A stretch of 64,000 nucleotides of DNA, from contig CM033116.1 in NCBI GenBank assembly GCA_019321725.1, forward strand, positions 2,786,642 to 2,850,641. The letters are read 5' to 3'. The position numbers were made by a program, and so were the translations under genes. The notes beneath the pieces were generated by a model. It made no database searches and had not been told where the DNA came from. It was given only the letters and a program-made list of their open reading frames with translations. This DNA comes from Paulownia fortunei (taxonomy: Eukaryota; Streptophyta; Magnoliopsida; Lamiales; Paulowniaceae). Positions 36,421-48,148 of the stretch are shown here, in pieces; the first letter of the stretch is position 1, and each line of letters begins with the position of its first letter.

Positions 36421-38764
36421 ATGAGGAAACCGGCTGACCCCTCTGCGGCAGGGAAGAACAACAACAACAACCCTGTTAATGCCCCGAAGCTGCGGAAGGG
36501 GCTATGGTCGCCGGAAGAAGATGACAAGCTGATGAACTACATGCTGACAAACGGGCAGGGCTGCTGGAGCGACGTCGCCAGAAACGCCGGCCTCCAGCGC
36601 TGTGGGAAGAGCTGCCGCCTCAGGTGGATCAACTATTTGAGGCCTGACCTTAAGCGTGGCGCGTTTTCCCCGCAGGAAGAAGAGCTCATTATCCACCTCC
36701 ATTCTCTTCTTGGCAACAGGTCAAACCCCCCTTCAGTTTTTGTTTCCTGTTTTTGCATTTTATTGCATGATTAGCGTAATTAATCAGGTATTATAAATTT
36801 ATAATGGATTTAATAATCAATTTGAGTGCATGATTTTGTGTATTTCTATTTTTTTTTAATTTTTTTGTGGTGATGTGAACAATTCTTTATTATTAATGTA
36901 CATACACACACGCACAATATGTTATATTGGAATTAGCTAGGTAAATTGCAATCTTTTTCTATTTTTCCTTAGGAAAGTTTTTTATTTTTTTTAATATTTT
37001 CAAAATGAATATGCAACGCGAATCTGGATACGTATTTTGTTGGAGTGGCCTCATAAATTATTTTTTCGAACATGTCTACATTAAAAACGTATAATCACAC
37101 TGTTAACAAGATAAAAACTTGTCAATATATCTATTAAAACTATAATACTACGTTTGCGCATGCATTAAACATCAATGTTTATTTAAGTGTTTGTGAAATT
37201 CTTGATCCCGTTTGGTGTGAAGACGAATCGTGTTTTTATATTATATTTTATTTTATATTTCATATTATAAAAGTACGATGAATGATCTAAATTTAAATAT
37301 ATACACTTAGCATCTATAAAAAATGTGTAATAAAATATGAAACATCAAAACGAAATAAAAGATCTGAACTATACCGAAATCAAATATATATAGGATGAGA
37401 AAATTTATATTTATTGAATTCATATTCTAATATTACTGACTAATCATATAACAAGCGTAAATTATAAACGCGGTAATTATTGACTAAGAGTTATACTTAT
37501 ATGTGTCTTGTGATTAGTTAGATGCAACCACTTACAGTAATTTAGAATTTTTGGTATGTAGATAAGTTGATTGAAACGAAAACTTCAAAATTACATCAAA
37601 TGGGGGACCAATTAGTAATTCATGGTAAGTTATCATGACTCGTGAGTTTTGTCAATTAAGTAATCAACTTCCTAATTTACTTCGTGGTGCATGAATACTA
37701 TATATTATAGAATATCAAAGCATTTGGAGTTGTTATTAGTGAATTGCTCATCCACAATTTTAATTTAGATTTTATTGGGTATTTACTCTATTTTTTGTGT
37801 TTATGTAAGAAAATATAATACTCACTGTAAGTATATTTATATATATTGAACGAATAAATACATTCGTATATGTATATATATAGAAATATAGTGTGTATTT
37901 ATCGTATCCATGTTTTTATTTTTTTGGTACCAATTTTTTTTTAAGTTTTCACACTATTTTTTATGTATATATATTTATCTCAATTTTCTTTTCATCCACA
38001 GGTGGTCTCAAATTGCGGCCCGTCTGCCTGGGCGGACCGATAATGAAATAAAGAACTTTTGGAATTCAACAATAAAGAAAAGGCTCAAGATTGCATCTTC
38101 TTCCACAGGATCGCCAAACACTAGGGATTCATCGTTAGAGCCCATAGATCATCATGGCATGGGAGAGGGGCTCGTCATGACCACCATGCAAGAGCACAAC
38201 ATCATCATGGGCATGTTCATGGACTCATCTTCCTCTAATTCAGCTAACCTATCATCCTCATCATCATCATTATCAACCATGCATCCCATGGCTTCAATGA
38301 GCACCATGATTGATCCCTTTCTTGACCACAGCCTTAATTACATGCCAAGCGAAGGGCTGTACTTCAACGTACAACCGTGTGTTGCACAAGCCACGATTAG
38401 TGACACAAGAAGTGTGTATAATCAGAACAACGGGACGACGTTTGGTGGTGCTGATCACCTTGTCGGCATGGAAGGCCATCTCTTCAATATCCCACCTTTA
38501 GAGAGCACGAACATCACTGAGGAAAGCTCGAAAATCGAAAACTTAGTCGAGATTAGGAGTGACAGCAACAACAACATTGTTCATAGTATGAGTAACATAG
38601 TTAACCAATGTGGGAGTAACATTAACAGCATCAAAGTGGAAAATGAGGAAGGTTTTGGGGGTTATTGGGAAGGAGAAGAAGAACTAAGAGTTGGGGAATG
38701 GGATTTAGAGGAATTGATGAAAGATGTCCCTTCCTTTCCTCTTCTTGACTTCCAAGTTGAATGA
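36421..38764 (+). CDS. R2R3-MYB transcription factor, MYB46/MYB83 type
   Basis: MYB46 and MYB83 are master switches for secondary wall formation, acting in the nucleus below NAC regulators. Two coding exons, 36421-36719 and 38002-38764, 1062 nt, 353 residues. The R2 repeat (about 25-77) and R3 repeat (about 78-128) are complete, with the expected Trp residues and the typical block [21 protein letters not shown]3 ends with [20 protein letters not shown]. The single intron falls in R3 at the common LLGN/RW site; the intron often found in R2 is absent. The linker is Ser-, Asn- and Met-rich. The acidic C-terminus [20 protein letters not shown] matches the conserved end of MYB46/83 proteins and is probably an activation region. 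MYB46 and MYB83 cannot be told apart here. The closest wall gene in the window is the extensin, 23 kb away. Confidence 0.93.
37207..37362. mobile_element. Possible short MITE in the MYB intron
   Basis: The left edge CCCGTTTGGTGTGAAGACGA is weakly mirrored by the right edge, which on the minus strand reads TTTCGTTTTGATGTTTCATA. The interior of about 120 bases is AT-rich. No target duplication is clear. Confidence 0.25.
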
Positions 38765-41700
38765 CCTTTAAAACCCTCCTACCATACATCTTTAATTTCC
38801 TTTCTTCTTTGTCCTATATCTTACAATCCCATGAATTATTCTTGAAAATTTGAGACTCTTTCCTTCTCCAAAAATGTTGTCCTTAGATAAAACATTGTCA
38901 AGATAGCTAGGGTTTATGTTAAAAGGGAAATAAATGCCAATTTGTGGTCTTTTTTTTTTTTTTTTTTGTATAGAATTGTGGAAGTTTTACTTGATGCTGT
39001 GAGGCAGTAAAAGTCATGTAGTCTTAGTGTTTTTCTGTTATCCCAAGGAGGCTGTAAAAGTAACAATAATCATAGGGATAAGATGTGAATAGATCATATG
39101 TCGGCAGGCATATAACAGTTGGGGGGATTAGTTAGAGAAATGTACTCATTGTGTTAAAATTGTCAAAGATTAATAAAGAATTAGCTAGTGGGCTTATAGA
39201 GCATGTAATTATGATCAAAACTGATGATTAAGTAGTGGAATTTTATTTTTTCTTTAATTACTCTCTCCGCGTATTTAATTTCACATGGATTGGGACAACG
39301 ACGCGTGGATATAAACATTCCAAAAAAGAAAAAAAAAAAAAAAAGAAAAAAGGAATTTACTATTTTAGTTTGTTCTAAAATAAAGATTAGTTTGAGCATA
39401 TTTGTCACTCCCCAATGAAATGGTTATATGTTTTTATTGTGATTGAGGAATTTCATTGGTAGCCATCATCATGTTTATGGGGAATGGGCATGGTGTGAGG
39501 AAGATGATTTTTCCTTGTAATGGGGTTTAATCACTTAGGTGATATGTCTACTTGGATTTAAAATCAGCAAAGAAAGAGTAGAAAGTCAGCATGCTCTTAT
39601 TGTAGATTTGGACTTGCTAATTGTAACATTAATTGGTTAACCTAAATGGTAGGGTCCTCAATTGATAATCACTTTTTCACTTTGGTTCCAATTTCCAAAG
39701 ATGGCAACATGGGTAGTTTATATGGAAGAAAATCAGTGTTTGGTGCAAAAAGTAAATGAAAAGTAAGGATCATGACAGGACATATTTGTCCAAATTTAAA
39801 ATCTGTCTCGTTAAAAACTTCTAAAATTTGAACTCGGATTTACATGGGATATGAATTTGGTGGGTTAAATACTTTAAATCTATTTTATTATTTTAAAAAT
39901 ATTAAAAATATATTTTTTAAAATATAATAAGAAAGTTTTTTTTTAAGAAAATCACATAATTATATAGACATATAAAAAAAAAATGAAGTAGAGTAAATTT
40001 GAAAAGAAAAAATCAAAACCCATCTCAAATCCATTATAATAGTAAAAATCTATCAAAATTAACGAATTTAAATTAATCCACCACATTGTTATTTCTATTT
40101 GAAAAGCAATGCTGGACAAAGCTAATGACATATTTTACAAGGACGGAGGCAGGGCTGGCATCCCAACCCCCTCCCCCCACCCAAACTTATAATAATATAA
40201 ATTTTATGTGAAATTATTATTTTAATATAATTGAATCAAAAAAAAAAAAATCAATTTCACAACTCAAAATAAAAATACTTGGTCTCATTCCTGTTATTAT
40301 ATATATATATATATATGTACACACATATACATATGTGTGTGTGAGATATTTTAGACAAGAAGACAAAAGTGAGAAGTTTCGGGGTAGGGAGCCTGATGAA
40401 GTGCGTGCTTTTCAAAATAATTTCTTTGATCGTGCCATAACTAACATATGTGACATTTTATTAAATGGGATTTCACTGTATTCAAGTCTTATTGCTTATT
40501 TGACAGTGATGTTGCGCCTTTAGATGATTACGTCAATTTTGCATGTAAATGAAGTCACAAATATGTTTATTTGATATAATTAATTCTAATCGTAGTTTCA
40601 AATAGAAGAGTATACAAATAGGAGACAAATTTAGTTGTATTCTTCTTGTATATTTTTGAGCCCTTCTAGAGTTGTGTTCCATATACTCCGGTGACTTTAG
40701 ATTACCTACCCGCACCCTTAATCCGACCCAATCCAAATTTAGGTCTTTACCGTACTTGGAACACAACTCCGAGACATATTTTCTTTTTTTTTTTTTTTTT
40801 ATATTCAATTTCGATCATTAGGTGTAATTCAAAAGTTTGTTGAATTTATACGTGAAATGGAAAAAATTACATTGAATGATTACGTAAATGTACCCATATA
40901 TCCATTTTATATATGCACTATTTTTATTGAAGATTTAACTAATTAAATCCCTCGGGACAGCTATTTAAAAATATTTCCCAAAATTGAACTTTTATCTACT
41001 TTAATATTCATGCACAAATGATGTAAATTATTTCAGCCTAGTAAGTAACCTTCACTTGTTTTTTTTTTTTTTTTTAAGGATCGAGTTTGAATTAAATTTT
41101 AAATAACAAACAAAAATAGCATGGAACCATTTAAGCTTTTTGTCCATGAGGCCCAATAGAAATTATATACTAGATATTTGGTGTCTTATGATTAGATGAA
41201 TATACAACTAAAATTTGATCAATGGGCCAACCCAAGACTTGAAAGAGAAGCCGATGAAGGGCAATGACTTGGGTTGGACAAAATTTTAAGTCCATTTTGA
41301 TGCTCGGGCCTTAGTATTTTAAGTATATAATATATTATTAATTTCAAACAAGGATTTACTGTCTACACATAATCTTCATAAATTATTAAATTAAATTTAA
41401 AGTAGACATCGCTGCTATCAATTTCATCTGACTAATATGTTATTATTTTTAAACAATATATCATTTTAATAAATTATCATATTTAAACTAAATATTCAAA
41501 GTGGAGTTCATCCAAAATACAAAAAATACACCCAACCAAATATATTTTTATTTTTCAAATCTAAATATTTTCAATCTCAAACCATTAATTCAAACATATT
41601 CTTAATTTTTACTCAAAACCAATAAAGATAAAAACTCACTGAATATACTGCAAACTGAAAATAGATCAAGAAAACCCAACTAGACCTATGTTTCATTTTT

Positions 41701-42030
41701 AATTTAAAAAATACAGTTTTTACTCATTTTAATTAAAAATATCATTTTTTTTATCAAAGTTAGAAATAAAAAAACTCCTACCCAACATATTTTTAGTGAT
41801 ACTAGCATTTCACATCTTGTCATACAAAAAACACCATAAAACAAATATATTTTTATTGTCAAATCTATTTAGTTAACATAAAAATATAACTAATCTAAAT
41901 ATATTTTTATTTTATTAATAAAAATATTTTCAACACTACAAGTAATGAAAAGATGAAAATAGAACTAAACGAGCTCTATATCTATGGATTATTTAATCCC
42001 ATTCCTAAAAGAAGTGTAAATGATTTTTTT
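38765..42030. other. MYB 3' flank and AT-rich spacer
   Basis: The first 400 bases are likely MYB 3'UTR. The rest has no recognised gene. It contains T- and A-runs, a TA microsatellite at 40298-40316, and a segment at about 39,868-39,920 (TATTTTATTATTTTAAAAAT) also found at about 28,270 inside the thiouridylase TIR element. Between 41,530 and 41,920 the 15-mer AAATATATTTTTATT recurs three times. Confidence 0.5.
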
Positions 42031-42679
42031 CTAAAACACCCATTCCATCATAACATATCGTAAGTTTGGTGTTAAAATGCCAAGCTTGATTCGGATAACT
42101 TGGTGCCAATTCCATCTTATGATCCATATTTTCTCAAGTTGAATCCTTAATATTAGATTATTTTTCTCTAGTTGCTTAAGATCGTATATCAACATTCGGA
42201 TGAGACAATTGATAATCAAGGGAAGCCCTTTTTCATATTCAAGGGTCAGGATGTCGAATTGTGCTTCTGGGCCTATGATAGAGGCAGTTTTAAAAGGACA
42301 GAAAATCACCGCCACCACATTCTCTTCCGCCATAGTTATTAGATTTCCACCTGTTGTCGTTTCCACCTGTCATGTGGACCCACTTGGCACTTGCTGTATA
42401 TGTTGTCATGGTGCACGTGCACTTCATGTGGTTAGGAAACTCCCCCAAGCCCTTTTTTGTCATTTTGTTCCTAACCCCTCTTTTTGTTTGTTCAACCTCC
42501 CAAAAGTAAAAAGCTCACACATCATCCAATCTGGTCTCGCCACGTTTCATTCGATCCAGCCCACGCACCCGGCTCATGTTAGCACCCCCCGTTCCATTTA
42601 CTCGATCAAACCCCTGAAGTGTTCAAACAGTGACCATACGGTACAATATATATATTTGCACTGTTTCAATAATTTATAA
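42031..42679. other. Opposed small ORFs of unknown status
   Basis: A 159-codon frame on the plus strand (42200-42679) overlaps a frame on the minus strand (42031-42366) whose first ATG begins MAEENVVAVIFCPF. The local sequence is richer in GC than the spacer to its left. Neither product resembles a family I know, and at most one would be real. This is also the distal promoter of DiT1, which could explain the base composition. Confidence 0.2.
42411..42422. promoter_or_regulatory. Palindromic G-box, distal
   Basis: GTGCACGTGCAC is a perfect 12-base palindrome centred on CACGTG. It lies about 800 bases before the DiT1 ATG. G-boxes bind bZIP and bHLH factors and are frequent in light-regulated promoters. 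Confidence 0.55.
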
Positions 42680-42852
42680 GTATTTTATTTTTTATGAAAT
42701 ATAATATTTATTAATTATTTATAGTATTTCAAAGACGTGTAGCGGCAACATCCACCTTTTGATGTTATTTTTATTGAAAAAATAAAATATTCAATTGAAA
42801 TCTATGCTAACATAAATTTTGAATGTTGGAGCCAATCCACCATTGCAGGAGC

Positions 42853-42862
42853 TCCACGTGGA
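42853..42862. promoter_or_regulatory. Palindromic G-box, proximal
   Basis: TCCACGTGGA is a perfect 10-base palindrome around CACGTG, about 360 bases before the DiT1 ATG. It is the second G-box in this promoter. Confidence 0.6.
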
Positions 42863-43219
42863 ATATGTACTGTTGAGTGTTGGGAAAGCGCACGTTAGCA
42901 CCGACCACAAAACTACTCCTGCAAAGAAAGTCCCAGTCTTTTGCAGAAGACAGGATCACAGGCGGAGTTTGCAAAATCTCTGACGGAGTTTCCTAAGCCC
43001 AGAAAAACCCTCCAGCCTGGACCCCCCCAGACCGTATATTCCAAGCCCCACATTCCACCGTTAGATCCAAATCTGACGCCTCACCTTCACTCTCGGACAC
43101 TTCCATATACACACCTCATTCCCACTCTCCACCATTTACAAAATTTTCGACACACACAGGTGAATTGACGCACTCGATTAAGGTCAGATCTCCACCACCG
43201 CAAAACGCCACTGATAAAG

Positions 43220-46200
43220 ATGGCGTCTTTAGCCCTCACCTCCTCCCTAAACCTCCGCTTCTGCCCCCTCTCCACCCCAAAACCCAGGCCCACCGCCGCC
43301 CCCAATTCCCTCCACCTCGCTCCAAGATTTAGATCTCCCATCAAGAACAGCATCAACAATTCTAACAACCCACTTAGTGAAGATCAAATTCAATTCACTA
43401 ACCAAAAACCCGCGTTCTTGCTTCCCGCCCCGAAACGCGTACCGATAACAATTGCCTCGGCTTCGGCAGCCGCCTCGTCGGCTGAATCTCCGGGTCCTCA
43501 GCAGCAGCCGTGGCAGGGGGCCGCTATCAAGCCACTCGTAGCTTCCATCGCGACGGGAGTTATTCTATGGTTTGTTCCCGCGCCTGATGGGGTCTCGCGC
43601 ATCGCGTGGCAATTGCTCTCGATTTTCTTGGCCACCATAGTAGGAATTATCACTCAACCATTGCCGTTGGGAGCTGTCGCGTTGATGGGTCTCGGGGCAT
43701 GTGTTTTGACGAAAACGCTTACATTTGCCGCGGCGTTTTCAGCTTTCGGGGATCCCATACCGTGGTTGATTGCATTAGCATTCTTTTTTGCTCGAGGGTT
43801 TATCAAGACTGGATTGGGGAACAGAATTGCGTATCAATTTGTTTCTTTATTTGGGAGCTCGTCTTTGGGATTGGGATACAGTTTGGTTTTTAGCGAAGCC
43901 CTGTTAGCACCGGCGATTCCCTCGGTTTCTGCAAGAGCTGGTGGTATTTTTTTGCCATTGGTGAAATCACTATGTGTGGCTTGTGGTAGTAATGCAGGTG
44001 ATGGGACTGAGAACAAATTGGGTTCTTGGCTGATGCTGACCTGTTTCCAAACATCTGTGATTTCATCTTCTATGTTTTTGACGGCTATGGCTGCAAATCC
44101 TTTGGCGGCTAACTTAACTGCAAGTACTATAAATATGACCATTGGATGGATGGATTGGGCTAAGGCTGCAATTGTGCCAGGATTGGTGTCGTTAATTGTG
44201 GTACCATTGCTGCTGTATGTAATCTATCCGCCAACAGTGAAGAGTAGCCCTGATGCCCCTAAGCTTGCTAAGGAGAAGTTGGAGAAGATGGGGCCCATGT
44301 CGAAGAATGAGATCATCATGGCCGGTACTCTGCTTCTCACGGTATAGAAACTCAATACTCTCACCTGGATTATTTTGTGATCCTTGTTGCTGCGGCATGC
44401 ATATTGTTTCCTAGTGTTTGATTCATTTTTTTTTTTAACTAAAATTTGATGCATATTATTACTGGTGGTGCACATGTTTGACTTTCTTAATGGCTTGTAC
44501 ATGCTTTTAACTTTATGCTGGGATTTGTCATCTCACTGAGGGATTGCATTTTTAAGGGTCAGAAACACTCATAAACTTTTGAGCCTTTGAAGGTCTGTCA
44601 AGTCTGTTTTAACAGATTGCATACTGAGATGATTGAAGTCATCAGTCACTACTTGATCCTTTGTTGAAATGGAGTATTTGACTATTGCATTTGATCTCTC
44701 AGTACTGTTTGGATGCTGAGACACTGTTTTCTCAGGCTATCAAATAAGTGGCTTAGTCAAGAAAAACAATTACTTCTCTGTAACTTTGAGACATCAAGTG
44801 AATCTTGCTTCCAGAATGTAGAAGACCTCTGCTGCAATTAGCAGCCTATATATAGAAAACAAGTTGCAGGTTTACTCAGTTAAAGAGTGATTGTGTGGAT
44901 GAACAACTATCTTGGAGATCTTTTTATTCCATTTAATTGGAAATGAGTATACTCCGTATTTTGAGTCTCATTCTTCTTCATTGCATTAATAGATGTGCTT
45001 GCTCATCTATTTATTGGTCCATGCAAAATAATTTGTCCTGATATTTCTTACTGCAAATATCAGGTAGGGCTCTGGATTTTCGGAAGTGTCCTGAATGTGG
45101 ATGCAGTTACTGCAGCGATTCTTGGCTTATCTGTCCTCCTTGTAACTGGGGTTGTCACATGGAAGGAATGTCTAGCTGAAGCAGTTGCTTGGGACACCCT
45201 TACTTGGTTTGCTGCACTCATTGCAATGGCTGGGTATCTAAACAAATACGGTCTTATTTCCTGGTTCAGCCAAACTGTTGTTAAGGTATGTTTACTTCTA
45301 TATTCCATGCCATATATAGATAAATCCTTGTTACTACATCTGGAATTTGCTTGTAATTTGGTCAAGTAATTTACAGGAGGACAGCTCTAGATGCACCAGT
45401 TATGAAAAGTGTGGGGACTAGATTTAATAGTAAACCTAGAAGAAGAATTCAATCTAAATCATGTAGGGTAGTAAAAATTAAACCTTTGTGATTGATTTCT
45501 GTTATGGCCCTTGATAGGGCAGAGTAAAAAAAAACAATACTCGCATCTGACCATGCTCAGTGTAGAATATGGCTTTATTGAGTTGATTTCAGATAAGAAC
45601 AGTTTAAGTAATTTGGTGTACTTGGCTTTCTTTTGGTTTTTTTGGGTCTTAATTCTTAAGGAACTATGAGAATTTTCTTTTTCTTCTTCTCAATATTTTC
45701 CCACTTCTGAGTTTATGATAGATTATAGCACATGATATGGAGACCAATGCATAACTAGTAGGATTTAAATCTGAGATCTCTTATCCCTTGTGCTACATCT
45801 TCAAAATCTCCTACAACTGTCCATTTCCCCAATGGAATATTTAGGAATCGGTTCTTTATGAACACAAATGTACAAATTTGACAGGAAACTTCGGTTCATC
45901 TTATGGTTATACTTTCCTCAGTTTGTTGGGTCACCCTCTGTCATTATTTATTAGGATGGGAAAGAGCTTTTGTGTGGTTATACTTGAATTTGACTAGTAT
46001 GAATTTACTTTACCAACCTTGCTAGTAACTTTTGAGATATTTAACGATTATGTTTGAAGCTTAAGTTCTTACATCCATTTTCCCGGTTCGTCTTTCTGAT
46101 CCAATGTTATTTGTTTGACATAATCCCATTCATTGTCATCATCAAGTAAAGCCCCGCATGACATAGGTCATGGTTTATTAATCTTTATTTTGGAATCTCT

Positions 46201-46736
46201 TGAATGCTTGCATACTTAATAATTTATTGGTATTCATTTCTGTGTCTTCTACTGTTTATTTCTCATTTCTATTTTTTTTGCCTCATCATATAATATTAGC
46301 ATATGCATCTCCTTATTAGTGCTAGCATGTTCTTGTTGAAACAGTTGACTGATTTTATTTACTTTTCTTGCAGTTTGTTGGTGGATTGGGTCTTTCATGG
46401 CAGCTATCTTTTGGCATTCTTGTTCTTCTTTACTTCTATTCACACTATTTCTTTGCCAGCGGAGCTGCTCATATTGGTGCAATGTTTACAGCATTCTTAT
46501 CTGTAGCCAGTGCTTTGGGTACTCCACCATACCTTGGTGCTGTTGTTCTCTCCTTCCTTTCCAATCTTATGGGCGGCATCACTCATTACGGTATAGGATC
46601 AGCACCCGTATTTTACGGTGCTGGTTACGTGCCACTTGCAAAATGGTGGGGCTATGGGTTCTTGATCTCCATTGTCAATCTTGTAATTTGGCTTGGAGTT
46701 GGAGGGGTCTGGTGGAAGTTCATTGGCTTGTGGTAG
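43220..46736 (+). CDS. DiT1: Plastid 2-oxoglutarate/malate translocator
   Basis: This inner-envelope carrier imports 2-oxoglutarate in exchange for malate, feeding the GS/GOGAT cycle and photorespiratory ammonia recovery. Three coding exons: 43220-44341, 45064-45285, 46374-46736; 1707 nt, 568 residues. Residues 1-90 are rich in Ser, Pro and Ala with few acidic residues, as in a plastid transit peptide. About twelve hydrophobic segments follow, starting at IKPLVASIATGVILWFVPAP. Family blocks include ITQPLPLGAVALMGLGACVL, SNAGDGTENKLGSWLMLTCF, AVAWDTLTWFAALIAMAGYL and SHYFFASGAAHIGAMFTAFL. The gene shows the DASS/SODiT1 family pattern and usual length. The codons before the first intron are GC-rich. 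Two palindromic G-boxes upstream suggest light control. A SINE-like relic sits in intron 2. Confidence 0.95.
45650..45800 (-). mobile_element. SINE relic (tRNA-like head) in DiT1 intron 2
   Basis: Read on the minus strand, TAGCACAAGGG (45785-45795) fits the pol III A box. GATTTAAATC (45762-45771) resembles a worn B box about 14 bases further on. A T/C-rich stretch on the plus strand near 45,672-45,695 could be the remains of the element's A tail. No target duplication was found. The limits are approximate. Confidence 0.4.
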
Positions 46737-48148
46737 ACCTGCTCATAAGATTTTCAGTCTATTTTCTACATCATTTGCACAATATTGGTTCCTCGTTGCA
46801 CTTTGTGGCCGGCCGTTGAGGTTTTTAGCTTTTGAACCTTTTATAGTAGAACCTAGATTTTAGTAGCTTTGGCGGGGTGAGGGGCATAGTTAGACTTATA
46901 TACACACGAGGCTATTTACTGTTGAAACTTAGGATTTTAGCATTTAAATTTTGGAATTGGAACTGCACATTCCCTTCAAATGTATCCTTTTCTCTTCATC
47001 ACTCTGTTTTTTGAGTCCAAAAATTTCAGAAGTTTCATAGTTTGTCAAATCTCTTTAAGGAAATTGTGGGATTGGTTGCCCTTGGATTTTCACTTCTCAT
47101 CTTTTGCAACTGTATTTTGCCAAATGACAGTAGTTAATAAGAAGTTGCCTTCTCCTCTTCATTAATTAACTTGTTGATCATGTTAAAGAATTACTAAAAT
47201 GTTGCAAAATTTTAATTTTTTTTTAAAGTACTCCAGAGACCAATTCATCTAACTTTCAACCCATTGATGTGGTTTGGATTGTACGGATTGAGATTTAAGG
47301 TTTTTGTTTAATAATCATATACCCATAAACAAACGGCCACCGACATTTTTTTACAGCACCTGAGCTGTTAAAACCAAATCAAATGATATTAAATGGGTGT
47401 CAGTATGTACTTTTAGTCTTGCTTGTTACAGTACAATCCTAGTACTAACTGACCGCTCCATTCCCTTACCATTTGTCCCCGTCGGTACAAGCATTTATGG
47501 CTCTTCACCATTCAATTTGTTGTGTAGTAAAAATTTTATGCGGTAACAATTGTCCAAATCCGACTACTACTAAGTACTGAAAAACGAAATTTTAGGATTT
47601 TCAGGATTTCCTCAATTTTAAGTCCCAAATAATAATTGGCAATGAATTGGTTTATATCCTTCTATTAAAATTGTAAAAGACTTGCATCCAAACCATTTAA
47701 GATTTGGACTGATTGAAAATTCTTTATAATTCAAAAATGTTAAAAAATATATTTTTAATTTTTTTTTAAAAAATAACAATACATAAAATTTATATTTAAT
47801 AAATTCAAAAATATAAAAAATTATACGAGTCAAATTTAAGTTAAATTTAAAACTAAAAATTTAATACCTCATTCAAACCATTTTTAAGATTAAAATTCTC
47901 ACAAATAAAATGAATTTAAAATTTAATCCCCACAAATTACCATCCGAGTCCAAAGCGAAAACAAAAACACAAGCACCGTATAAAACGCACCAAATAAACG
48001 AACAGAAAGAAGCATCAATCATCATCTCAAACCCACACATACACCCCGGCTCTCCCCACCCCCGTGCGGCAGCTCCTCCTAGGTCACATTCCGTAGGCCG
48101 CGTCGGATTTGAAACTCCCATCAGTAAGATTCTACTCCACCTACGACG
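46737..48148. other. Spacer: DiT1 3' flank and ARMC8 promoter
   Basis: No gene is seen. The first 250 bases are the likely DiT1 3'UTR. The centre is AT-rich (47,690-47,870). The last 200 bases become GC-richer and hold the probable ARMC8 leader. Confidence 0.5.

Noticed and set aside
40335..40523. 62-codon frame containing GREPDEVRAFQNNFFDRAI
   Set aside because: It may be a transposon remnant, as a GGACGGAGGCAGGG motif lies 190 bases upstream, but no family could be named and the frame is short.
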